Source of the DNA: Isoetes taiwanensis
Taxonomy: Eukaryota > Streptophyta > Lycopodiopsida > Isoetales > Isoetaceae
Assembly (NCBI GenBank): GCA_021234155.1
Contig: JAJEKV010000031.1
Coordinates: 13,757,748 to 13,821,747, forward strand
Direction of reading: 5' to 3'
Length of the DNA: 64,000 nt
Below the pieces are notes generated by a model. The model worked only from the letters and a program-made list of their open reading frames with translations, searched no databases and was not told where the DNA came from. Made by a program: the position numbers and the translations under genes. This document shows positions 1-10,633 of the stretch, in pieces; position 1 is the stretch's first letter; each line of letters opens with the position of its first letter.

Positions 1-276
1 GAGGGAATATTCTTCACAACTTACAATGGCGAGCTCGGATGGAACCGCGAAGGTCAGCTATAGTAGCAACACCTCAACCCGGATATGCAATAAAAGCGGA
101 AGAATCAATAGCGATGGTTTGGATTTGATTGTAAACACCTTTACGAGCCAAAATAATCAAGGGTAGTAGACATGAGAGGAGCATTAGGCAGATTTTGGTA
201 GGTTCTGGATTTGATCCTTGGAGAATTCAATGTTGAATAAAAAGATAGCGATCTGAGGGCTTGGAGTCAAAATTTC
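1..276. other. No gene recognised
   Basis: No coding segment, repeat or RNA gene could be supported here. It lies on the 3' side of the minus-strand gypsy remnant and may be degenerate element sequence. Confidence 0.4.
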
Positions 277-1100
277 TCAAACTTTAAATTCCGCGTGATC
301 ATCAATCTCGACTAGTGGTGGGGCGGGGATTACTTTCGATTTGGAAATGGATTTACCATGTAGTGTTTCATCAAAGAGACATAGAATACAAGGTGAAGTC
401 AAACAAGCGGCGGAAGCTCGGATGAAAGGTAGCATCACCAACTCAATCAATGATCGATAGGAACCCAAAGCGTAGATAGTCGCCGGATCACGGCGCAAAG
501 AGCCAAACAAGGTCACTAGCTGCAAAGGAGGAGCATGTTGGTGCTCGCATGATGATGACCATAACATGCTTGGACCTAAAGAATATGGTGTTCAACATCA
601 TCCTAGAGTGTGTGGAGCTTTCGAGTTGGGTCTCGGCACTAGGATTGGGTGAGTCATATCACAGGGGCAATGAAGGACCTTAGAACATGTTCTTCATGCT
701 CTTCTAGAGTCTTGAATAAACTAGAATATCATCCAGATAGATGATAATAAATAGATCAAAAACTCAGAAAGACATCCATAACCATGTCTTTGAAAAGGCC
801 GTTTGAGCATTAATGAAACTAAAAGGCGTGACATCATTTCCTGATCCAAATAAAATTATCTAGGCACCTCAAAGATCAATCTTGGTGAACCTTGCACCTT
901 TGCACCAATCAAGTAACTTTTGAATCGGAGGAAGAGGATCTGGATTGCGTCTGAGTGATCTTGTTGAGGTCGTCATAATCCACAACCAACCGCAAAGAAC
1001 CGTCCTTCTTGAAGACAAAGAAGATGACAACGAGTGTCCATATTTCAAACCTCAGGCGAATCTGTGTTTCATATTTCAAAATCATAGGTGCCCCCAATCA
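277..1100 (-). mobile_element. Ty3/gypsy reverse transcriptase remnant
   Basis: Reading the minus strand from about 1100 downward, the translation shows FKKDGSLRLVVDYDDLNKIT, which matches the gypsy RT block K-K-D-G-x-x-R-x-x-V-D-Y-x-x-L-N-K. It is followed, after frameshifts and stops, by PLPPIQKLL, by a segment resembling F-T-K-I-D-L, and near 700-740 by YLDDILVYS, the RT catalytic YxDD box. The order and spacing fit one RT domain. A further open stretch at 277-567 ends with PLVEIDDHAEFKV, reminiscent of the segment before a gypsy chromodomain; that link is weak. Integrase is missing between the two, so a large internal deletion is inferred. The element is dead and no LTRs were identified. 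Confidence 0.75.
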
Positions 1101-1393
1101 TAAATGACCATAATTGAAATGAAAGGCAACCAAAGGCCACAATATATGATCTAGGGCATAGGATGGACAAATCTGACGGCCAAGGTCGTCCATGGCGCAT
1201 CTTGTTTAGAATATGTAGCATTGAACATGCTTATTAAAAGTTTGCAAAAATGGAATTTCATGATCGCTGTCATATTTCGGTCTTGAAAAAGTGTGGTGGA
1301 ACAATTATGGAGGAAATAATAGTTGTTTGTCTCAAACAATCTAAGGAAGTTACTTTTTTTTTTTTTTTTAATCTTTGAACCACAACATGTGTA

Positions 1394-2300
1394 GAGAGCA
1401 ACAAGAAGCGACTTAGGATTCAAATGGACCTCATAATATAAGTTTCACACAATCTTTGCACTTAGATTTGCAAGCGAGGAATTAACTCACGGAACTACCC
1501 GGTATTTTCAAGGGTATTACATCTCCGTCTCTATGAAGCTGCGCATAAGGAACAATTTATCTTGTTGGATTCCACATGTATGATTAAAAGTAGAAACACA
1601 ATATCGATAGCGTACACTTGTCAATCTCATCTTCTAACTCTTGGGAATCTTTCCATAAGAGGCTGGTGGATTTTCCTTCTTCTTCTTCATTGAATCTTTG
1701 CCCATCAATTTTACCAACGGCACACAAAACAAACCTACAAACCATGTAGTAGATTAAATATCATGATCATGGGCATTGATGTGATTAAGCAGCGTTGCAC
1801 CTAAAATTCAGACAAGCTGCAATTTTATATAAACTCTGTTTCTAATCGATAGGCAATGCAAGTTGCAAACTATGGCATGCTCTTGCTCTGACTCTTGTGC
1901 GGACCAGCCAATGATGCTTGAAGGAAGAAAGATTTTGTTAAGTATTAACTTTTTTGTCTTCGTTCGGATGATGCTCTCCTCTTCCTCCTTTGAAAACAAC
2001 AAGTGGTAGGCGTGACAAGCCGGAATGTAACGGAATATAAAACCCAGATTAAGAAATCAAGGATTTGATTTAGGTTCTTGGAAAATAGTAAGTAGGGTCA
2101 AAAATGCGGAGGCGTGAAAAATATTCGACCTTGGAGCTGAAATCTTAATCTTTTGCGGACATCAAAACCCTTATCAAAACCAAGAAGGGTTTTGGTGGGA
2201 AATTTAAAAAAAAAATCGGTTTAGAAAGGGTTTTGGTCAAAAATTTAACAAAAAAAAAAGAAAATCAATTTACAAAATAATATCAACTAGGCGGATTTAG
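1394..2300 (-). pseudogene. Degenerate duplicate of SAS10 5' end
   Basis: This stretch aligns along its whole length with 13986-14770, the 5' end of the SAS10 gene, in the same orientation. It contains counterparts of intron 2, exon 2 (about 1491-1540), intron 1, exon 1 with its ATG (about 1640-1735), the 5'UTR intron and the upstream promoter region. Exons 3-18 are absent, so it cannot encode the protein. Many small differences separate the copies, and a large share fall on CAG/CTG trinucleotides of the intact copy. It could be a segmental duplication truncated by later insertions; the gypsy remnant lies just beyond its left edge. Confidence 0.8.
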
Positions 2301-4088
2301 GGCTACAAATCCGGCTAATAAAAACCTTTGCTCTTTTGGGTTGCCCCCTAGGAAAACCTTTGTCCATGTGGGTTTTCGGCATATTCCTTGGATATGTTGG
2401 TATATGCTTGAGATATTCAAAACTAAGCCCCTTAAACCATCGGTTACCCTAGTTCATGTGCGAGGCTTTTTGCTTCTTTTCCTACGGTGGCCACGGAACA
2501 GTAATTTGTAGGCTAGATGGCTTCGGATCTGCTGATTTGCCGAAGTTTGAAGGCTCTTAGGTCGAGCTTCAACCCTTGGGCAGCCTCAAATTCATGTCGA
2601 TGCAGCCCGGAAAGATGAAGCCACAACTAGCGGAAAGTTAACCATAAGAGCTTGCAAGGGTATCATCGTTAGCTCTCACTTTGCATTGACCATTTGCTAT
2701 AAAAATTCAATGGTTTTGCTAGGGGCGAAGGTGGATTCTTCCCTTCCTATTTTTCTTCTCTTGAGTTAGGGACGACTCTTGGATTTATTGATTTGAAAGG
2801 CAAGAGTGTGCAATGCGTATAAGTCGATGCTTGCTAGCAATGCATAGCACTCTGAATGTAGCAATGCATAGCACTCACGGATGATGGCGATAGAGTGATC
2901 CGCGACTTAAACTAATTACGTAGTGCTAAATGCGAACAATGTATGCTTCCTCATATCTCTTAACTCTAGCGGTGATTAAGCAAGTTGATTATGGAGCTAC
3001 CGAGATATTGCTGCCCTTCGGCGATGCACTTGACACAAAAGGAATATCAAAGGAAATTTGTGACAGCCATGTTAAGCAAGTGATAACAAGCAAAGATGGC
3101 ATTGAGGTAAACCCACAGGACCCCGATTTTTAGCATCAAATAAAAAATGCGCTTATACTAGGTATCATTGTAAGTGGCAAACCAAATTCGTTTGTGACGA
3201 ACTCCTGAGTAGGTATTTTGCACATGTTGACACACATTCCAACCACGACCACTATTTTCCGGCTACGAAATTACAAAAGGGTTGGTTACTTCAAATTTGG
3301 ATCTTTGGATCTTGATCTGTTTTTAGCGAGGGAAAGACAACTTACCTAGACTTCAAAATACGCACACCACTTTTTTGTTTGACACCATTCACTTCCACTT
3401 CAATAACCTTCCACGGTCAAAAGTTATTATCAGCATCCTATGGGGATGGAAACAATTGTAGAAGCTGCTAACCATCCTACTAAATGCATTTCCCCAGGCT
3501 ATATATTTGGCACATTTCAATTAAATGGGCTGCAGACATAATTATCTTATATCGGGCCTTTTAATGTATGCATTTGTACTGCATATTGCACTGCAACACC
3601 AAATTCCTGCTTTTGAAAGTTTTAAAAGTTTTTAAGTTCCATTTGTTTATCTTGTTTAATCTTCATATAAATTTAGTATGATGCTTGCAGCTGAGGATGA
3701 GGCAATGGGATGGGTGCACAATCATTATGGAATCCTGAAGGGCAATGGAATGGGTGCACAATCATTATGGAATCTTCAAGGTACTAATGACACATCTATG
3801 TAATGATTATAAATTGTTTCCAATTCGGTGTCGACATATAATCTTTGACTTTGTTTAAAAACATTATACATAGAACATTTCAAATAGTACTTAATCTAGA
3901 ACTTTAATACCTCATAATGCAATTATTTTAACTTTCACATGTCTAGGCGGCATTATTTCAACTTATCAATATTAGGTGAAGAGAAATGTTCGCGATGGCC
4001 TTGGCCCTTGCGATAAATTCTTGTAGTATAAGGCTATATCTCTTGCATAAGAGGTATGAGATTGCAAATGTAGAATGAGAATTTTGTT
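2301..4088. other. Spacer with two short direct repeats
   Basis: No gene was recognised. A 17-bp word, AGCAATGCATAGCACTC, occurs twice at about 2840-2880. A unit of about 42 bp containing GGGTGCACAATCATTATGG is tandemly doubled at about 3700-3780. A 67-codon open frame at 2930-3133 on the plus strand resembles no family I know and is probably chance. Confidence 0.4.
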
Positions 4089-4093
4089 ATATT

Positions 4094-4413
4094 TGTCGAG
4101 AAATATGATATCGAGATCACCATCTTGCCGCTAGACGTGATGTATCAGCACTTACAGCACTTATAGCACTCAGCACATAAGTGCTGACTAAGCACTATAT
4201 CGAGTCTAGCAGCGGCCCACCACTTGTCATAATTAGCGGCGGCATAATTAGGAGTGGTTGTAGTAGGGGAGCAATTAATATTACTGCCCATACGTATATC
4301 TTGTATTCATACTTACGTTGAATACAATTCCATTTTGCCTTTGTTTTGGGAGCTTGCACTCTCGGATATTGGTGTGCATCCCCTTCTCTCCCTTTCTTAG
4401 TGCAACCTTGACA
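4094..4413 (+). repeat. Copia 5' LTR
   Basis: Aligned with 5989-6309 the copies are roughly 90-95% identical by eye. Differences are concentrated in a few spots, for example TACGTATAT here against TTCTGTATAT in the 3' copy. The LTR contains a tandem of AGCACTTA-like octamers near 4150-4195. Confidence 0.9.
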
Positions 4414-4425
4414 TGGTATCAGAGC
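4414..4425 (+). promoter_or_regulatory. Primer-binding site (tRNA-iMet)
   Basis: TGGTATCAGAGC lies immediately 3' of the LTR end and is the standard plant Copia/gypsy priming site. Confidence 0.95.
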
Positions 4426-4463
4426 ACTAGGTGTGCTGAGATTGATTCAAGATCAACACAACA

Positions 4464-4811
4464 ATGGAGAAGGATGCAAGCTACAACCAGATTACCTTCC
4501 CTGGCGGTCATGCGATTCAAATCTTTGACGGCACAGGTTTCCAGCAATGGAAAAGTAGAATGATCTTCATTCTCAAAGATGAAGGAGTTTGGGAAATTGT
4601 CAATGGCCAAGAACCTGCACCGGATGCCAAGAATATCGTTGATTTGCATGCTTGGCGGCGCCGAGATGACAAGGCAATGGCATATATTGGGCTCTCTTTA
4701 CTGACTCTATTCTTGATGGGTTCCAACAAGAGAATAGCCACGATTTGTGGCATGCTCTCATTGAGAAGCATGGCCAAAAGACCCATAAGATTGGGCACTT
4801 GTATGAGGTGA
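4464..4811 (+). pseudogene. Copia gag N-terminal fragment
   Basis: This 115-codon frame begins MEKDASYNQITFPGG, 38 bp after the primer-binding site. It contains FDGTGFQQWKSRM and DEGVWEIVNG, the signature of the Copia gag N-terminal domain (F-D-G-x-N-F-x-x-W-K-x-x-M, then L-W-x-I-V). The frame then breaks near 4800. Gag-like sequence appears to continue in other frames for a few hundred bases (for example LEEFSDHMKHAFQQL near 4840). No zinc knuckle was found. Confidence 0.8.
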
Positions 4812-5742
4812 TGGATATGTCTTTGGGGCGAGGCTGGCTTTGAAAGTCTTGAAGAGTTCTCGGATCACATGAAGCATGCCTTCCAGCAGTTGAAGCTTTT
4901 GGAGAAGAGCATCGGATCTCACAATCGATGCAACTATTTTTTCTTCCTCGGGGCCATTACCTAATGTATTTGATTTTTTGTGCGTGACTTCATGCAAGAC
5001 AAAGATATGGGCTTCCATCAAGCAATCACTTCTATTAAGGAGGAGATCATGATGAGGCAAGATGCGAGGGTAAAGATAATCATGCCATTCTCTCTTTGCG
5101 GCGGGGCATTCAAAGACTCAATCTATCCTAAATGGGGATGAGCACAATGAGGAGGAGAAGCACATTGGCGCCAGATTATCTCTTCCTATTAAGCATGAAG
5201 TAGTGGATTTAGATCCTTCTACTTTACGGATATCGAGGACGATGCAGTAGCACCCAATAAATGGATGCCAATTTCGATATTCCGGCACCTTCAAGCAAGG
5301 ATTAATAGATATCTCGACCATCGAGCTAGGATATCTTGATGTGGCCGCCGTCTCCCCATTTTCGGGCAATGTGGCAACACTTCATCAAGTGGCATTCATT
5401 TACGATACTTTGGTGGCATTTATGGAAGGGCGCATTCGGGGTTCTCACGATCAGCGATTTTTTACGTTCGGATTTGAAACTTTCAGCACTTACGACACTT
5501 CCAACACTTCCAAATTTTGTTATGGCACTCAACTCAATTCTATTTCTAGATCAAGGAGGAGACCTTAATTCACTTAATTGTGAAGGAGTTGAATATGCAT
5601 CATATATGATCATGATTCCAAAGCAAGGAGGAGTAGTTGACTTTTTACTTTTAGCAACATTTGATCAAGGTCAAGCGAAGGTATTAAGGTTTGATTTCCA
5701 TGAAGAATTTCAACCTAACATTGTTGGAGTAAATTTGCATTT

Positions 5743-6003
5743 GTGGTTATTGAATCCACAAGCCTTAATGGAGTAATCATCTTTGATACTTCTATTGCCT
5801 ATATTGCGGATATGCATGGAAACAATTTTCATCCTCCTTTTGGCAAAACAATTATGGATATCAAAGACAAACTTCATTTTCCTACTCAACTTACTGTTCC
5901 TGATACAGTGGTTGATCAACAGGTCTATTTACCTACCAGAGAGAATAGAGCTGATCTCTTCATGAAAACTTGGTTTGCGAGCCTTTCATGTCGAGATATA
6001 TGA
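5743..6003 (+). pseudogene. Copia pol C-terminal tail
   Basis: The segment VYLPTRENRADLFMKTW at about 5915-5970 resembles the conserved end of Copia RNase H (Y-x-P-T-x-x-x-x-A-D-x-F-T-K). It lies just upstream of the 3' LTR, where that tail is expected. The rest of pol is absent. Confidence 0.55.
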
Positions 6004-6309
6004 TATCGAGATCACCATCTTGCCGCTAGACGTGATGTATCAGCACTTACAGCACTTATAGCACTCAGCACATAAGTGCTGACTAAGCACCTTATCAGAG
6101 TCTAGCAACGGCCCACCACTTGTCATAATTAGCGATGGCATAATTAGGAGTGGTTGGTGACAGGAGCAATTAATATTGTCTGCGCTTCTGTATATCTTGT
6201 ATTCATACTTACGTTGAATACAATTCCATTTTGCCTTTGTTTTGGGAGCTTGCGCTCTCGGATATTGGTGTGCATCCCCTTCTCTCCCTTTCTTGGTGCA
6301 ACCTTGACA
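5989..6309 (+). repeat. Copia 3' LTR
   Basis: Direct repeat of 4094-4413, ending CCTTGACA and followed by the ATATT target duplication. Confidence 0.9.
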
Positions 6310-6314
6310 ATATT

Positions 6315-9300
6315 TGTGCTTCAACATCCCAAATATATGTAGGTCACATATACACACTTTTGTATGTGGGATTTAATTTGTAATTGTGTATATGGGTTGC
6401 GGGCCCCCCTTGTGGTGGCAAAGCAGGATCCCAAGTAGCATTCACGTATAGAACATCCCACACATGTATGTACACCCTTGTTCTAAGCCATTTTTCTAGC
6501 TTTTGAGTCTCTTCAAGGGCCATTCATGTTTTACTTGCATTTGTTTTGATGTGAAATATTCTTCATGAGAATATGTTGAGGTCCAATGATCCCAAGTGAG
6601 AAACTAAGGAGCAATCATGTGTTATGCAATGTAGGGGTGTAATTGGTGGAGTCACCAAGTAGTCGTAAACAAAAGTGAAAAGTTGTGATTATACATTGGT
6701 TGGGCTAGATGTATTGATATTTGCATTTCATATGGAAAGGCCATATAATGGAATTCTACATTTCTAGTTGCTGAATTTTAGCCCAGTTAGTGTAAAGGAA
6801 AATAATGCAACAAAAATTGCATGATAAGGTGAGCCTAAATACGTAGTACACCTCTGCAAGCATTTCCAAAAGGTTTGCCATGAAGATCATGTGCAAAGTT
6901 ACAAAGCAGGACTTTTAATTTGCTTTCTGTTGTATGGCTCCTATTCTTCTGCATGCTTTAATGTTGAGAAGTAAGATTTCATCTAGTTTTAGGCCATTCT
7001 GTTGCATCTTTTAAACTGTTCAAGAGTGGAAAGACCATTACCGTGTTGCATGTATGCTGGAACGATTGTACTCCATGATATAATATCTTGCGTTGGTAAA
7101 CCCTCAGAGACCCTGTAAGCTTCCTCTAGATTTCAACGTTTGGCATGCATATCAATAAGAGTCGTCTCAGTAATGTTGTATGAATGGGCCTGCCCTCTTG
7201 TAATGTTATCTTGTCTAAGGCCCTTGAATGCATCTCTTGGAAGAGATCAAATGGAGGACTCAAACTCGAGAACATAAAAGATACACCCAATGACTAGTAT
7301 AAACAGAAAACACCATGCTTAATAGCCGAGCATTTGATTTTTCAAGTTAGCATGTTACTAAAAGCCAAAAAGTAGTCGTGACAAATAGCAAAATGACAGT
7401 GTTTTTAACATGTTTATTACAAATAGCCAAACTAAAAGAACATGGCTAAGGTCCTTAAAAATTTGCCAAATTAGAACATGGCTAAGTGCCAACATCTAAT
7501 ATTGCGCTTTCTTGCGTTCAACATGTTCCTTATATGAGAGTCAATCTCTAACTTACTAGGCCTTTGATTCTCTTATTTAAAATGATGTAAGACATGCTTA
7601 TGGCATGAAATAAAAAATTAAAAAGGAAGTTGCCAAGGGTTTGGCTATCGGAAAATAGGCATATCCATATATTGTTAGAAGGAATCTCATGACATGTAAA
7701 TCAAATCATAACTAGAAGTGCCATGACAACACCGGAGGAAAAATACAGCCTAGAACAAGTAACCTGGAAAACAACTAATCTCAAGTAAAACAATTTTACA
7801 AAGATGTGCTCTTAAGACAATAGCATCCTTTATTTTGTAAAGGCCTTTCATACTTGCAAGCAAGTGGGATCGCTTTTCAGAAGGATTTCTACATTTTAAT
7901 GTTGGAGCTCTATCACTTGCCCAATTTCAAGCATGAGCAATTCATAGGATAATTCTATATTGTTGGCTGCTTCTTTCACAGGCAAGTCTTTGGTAGACAC
8001 AAACGTGGAGTAGGCACAACTTGGTGCATACAAAGAAGTAAGGGAAAAAAGATTAACCTTTGACCTACTTGAAGAATACACACAATGCAAAATAAAAGAA
8101 GGAAAATGAGAATGGATAAAGAGCTCATCTCAAGAGCATTTGACAGACTATATTAGAATTTGTATATATGTTTTGTCATGTGATCGGCTCAACAATATCA
8201 TAAGGCCATGATTTATAGATCTAGAACATGCTACGAGAGGCTGGGCTAAGCATATGTAGATATTTAAAATACAGAGAGAGAAAATGGCAAATGAGATGCT
8301 AGAAATAGAAGACATTTGGGAGATTTTTTTTTTAGAGTGAAGCATAACCCCAAAACATGTATGAAAAGTATAAGGATGACGTTTAGCTAATATTTGCTTG
8401 ATAATGGTTGGACAAAAGTAAGTGCCCCAAAACATGTATGAAAAGTATAAGGATGAATTTAGCTAATATTTGCTATGCGGAGGTAGCCTTTTTATAGACA
8501 ATGTTTTTGCCATCAAGTATAAACAGCGCACAAAGTTCCACTATGCTGCTCTAGGCTGATCTTGGGGCTAAGATATGCTAACACGTTGCATGTGATACAT
8601 CATATGTTTGCATATAATATATATGTGCAAAGAGCTTCTCTTCTAGAAGTTGTGACGCTTTAGCAACTAGAGCCATATCCAAGTGTTGAAAGCTAAGTCG
8701 TGGTGCATAAGAATTGCCTTTATAGACCCTTATCTAACATATGTCTAGATGCACACCTCAGTAGAGAAGTTAGATGGATAGAGAAGTTAGATGGATAGGA
8801 CCCTGTGAAAGGAAAAAGGTTATCAAACAAAAATTAACAAGGTATTCTTGCAAAAGAATGAGAAGTAAAGAGAAAAATAATGACTGATCCTTCACAAATA
8901 AGTTTTAGAACCTCATTATATAAGTACGTGTTACCTTTTTTTATTTCAAATGACGTCTTAATAGCTTTTCTGATGCAAGCTGGCTGAGTGTATTTGTACC
9001 GGTTTCCGCCCCCACAAACAGGGTTCTGGCACAAATTTGCTAGTACTTGACATGCACATATAATCTTCGGGTTTATTTGAGTTAATGCACATCAGAAGCC
9101 AAGTCTGGAAGAGCATTAGAATGCACCTTCACGGTATGAATACTTATACTTACGTAGAAGATGCTATTCTACTAGATGATCCATTTCTCCACCGGCAATG
9201 TTCTTTTCCCTGGAATAAAAAGGCAGAAAGAAAAAAGGTATTATGGTGGTGGTGATCAATTCCATATTTCTTCCTTCTCCATCCAGGAAGAAAAATCGTC

Positions 9301-9385
9301 TAGAGTACATGAAGAAGAGCAGCCTTCTATAAATGATGTAAACCAGGAAGAGAATGGAGCTTACTAGAGAAACAAATTAAGATGG
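6315..9385. other. Long spacer, no gene recognised
   Basis: About 3 kb of AT-rich sequence without a supportable gene. A unit of about 55 bp containing CCAAAACATGTATGAAAAG occurs twice in direct orientation, at about 8350-8405 and 8425-8480. Short open frames (7896-8090 and 8148-8435, minus) show no family resemblance. Distal exons or 3' sequence of a decayed minus-strand gene cannot be excluded. Confidence 0.4.
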
Positions 9386-10530
9386 ACTTCTTGTAGTCCC
9401 GTGGCACTCTGATTCCACAACTTGCAACTTTCCCATCAAATCCACGAATTCTATCAGGAGTACTTTGAAACAAGGAGATGCGAAGGTTGTAGCTTGTCTC
9501 ACTAGGAAGCAGTTCCAAGTCTAACAATTGTTGAAGAAAATATACCCGCTTTTGCTTCTTGCTTATATGTCTGCAACTCCTAAGTGTCTCGCTCCAGTCT
9601 GCATATTACAACTTTCCCGAATGTCTTCACTAGTCTATATGCTGCATCCTTCTAAATGTATTGCAGCCTTCATGACTTTCTCATGGCTCTGAAACGTTTT
9701 TGCAATTTAACAGAAGTACCATTATACAAGGTGTTCATCCTCCTTTCACATTACTTTGAAGGCATATTCAAAAATAGGTAGCAAGGATTCAATAAATAGC
9801 TCATCATGACACACATCTTATTCTACTATGTAACAAAAAGAAAGAGAATCAAAACTTTGTTCACTGTCAATATAGTTAATCAGACAAATAATACCACTCA
9901 ACCCTTAGAGGCATTACCATATATGAGAAATCTTTCTAATGGCTTTGAAAGCAACTGCAGCATATTGTGATCTGCAAGCACAACCTAGATGCATATGCAT
10001 TTCCACAACAAGAACGTTTATGAGCAGGACATTTACAAGTCTATAGTCAAGTTCTTCCAGCAACTGAGATTTCAAACTCATCCACAATAAGTTCTGCATC
10101 ACAACCCAATTTCTCTATGCTGACAGCGTTCAATCCTTCAGGGAGTAAATTCCAAACATTATTTAGAGCCTCGAGGCAAGTGTTCGAATAAAATTCATGG
10201 ATGCACCTTAACCAGCCTGATTATAATATGTTGTATCTCTCTAATAATTGCACTCAGATATTGACAGTGTACAGATCTGGATGAATATTTGACATGATTA
10301 CATATCCAGCAGCCTAGTATGAGTTCAAAGACAAGACCTTTTCAAAACGCCGTCTTCCTCTCCCAAGACTGACATGCACTTTGCAAGCACTAAGCAAGCT
10401 TATCCATCCCACAAGTTTTGCTGTGGAGTAAAGTTACTTCTCTGCTTCATTGAAGACATCATCCTGCGGCTTAGGAGGCGCGATCCCATGTTGTTGGTCC
10501 ATGGTTTGATAATACCAATAGCCTTCATCT
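9386..10530 (-). pseudogene. Decayed PPR (PLS-class) gene
   Basis: On the minus strand from about 10,505 downward, one frame reads through several stops as GIAPPKPQDDVFNEAEK, WISLLSACKVHVSLGRG, RRRFEKVLSLNSY and AAGYVIMSNIHPDL. This matches the last PPR motif and E motif of plant PLS-class pentatricopeptide proteins (W-x-x-L-L-x-A-C-x-x-H-x-x-x-x-x-G, then A-G-x-Y-V-x-x-S-N-I). Such proteins bind organellar RNA. The upstream PPR array is absent and downstream sequence, where a DYW domain might lie, is unreadable. It sits tail-to-head about 100 bp beyond the SAS10 stop codon. Confidence 0.6.
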
Positions 10531-10633
10531 ACTAGACATGACTACATGCAATAAGAAAACTAGCAAATGACACCTCATCTGACCTCATGCTTTTCCATAT
10601 CCTGTCCTAAAATAACTACAAGACAGCACATCT

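Larger units (their letters stand above)
4094..6309 (+). mobile_element. Non-autonomous Ty1/Copia LTR retrotransposon
   Basis: A complete but internally deleted element. Direct LTRs of about 320 bp (4094-4413 and 5989-6309) start TGTCGAGA and end CTTGACA. They are flanked by a 5-bp target duplication ATATT (4089-4093 and 6310-6314). The primer-binding site TGGTATCAGAGC, complementary to plant initiator tRNA-Met, begins directly after the 5' LTR. The 1.57-kb interior keeps a gag start and a short C-terminal pol/RNase H tail, but protease, integrase and RT are gone. The perfect target duplication shows this is a genuine insertion rather than a rearranged fragment. Mobilisation would have needed a helper element. 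Confidence 0.9.

Noticed and set aside
2930-3133. 67-codon frame as a small gene
   Set aside because: No family resemblance or splice context. Length is within chance.
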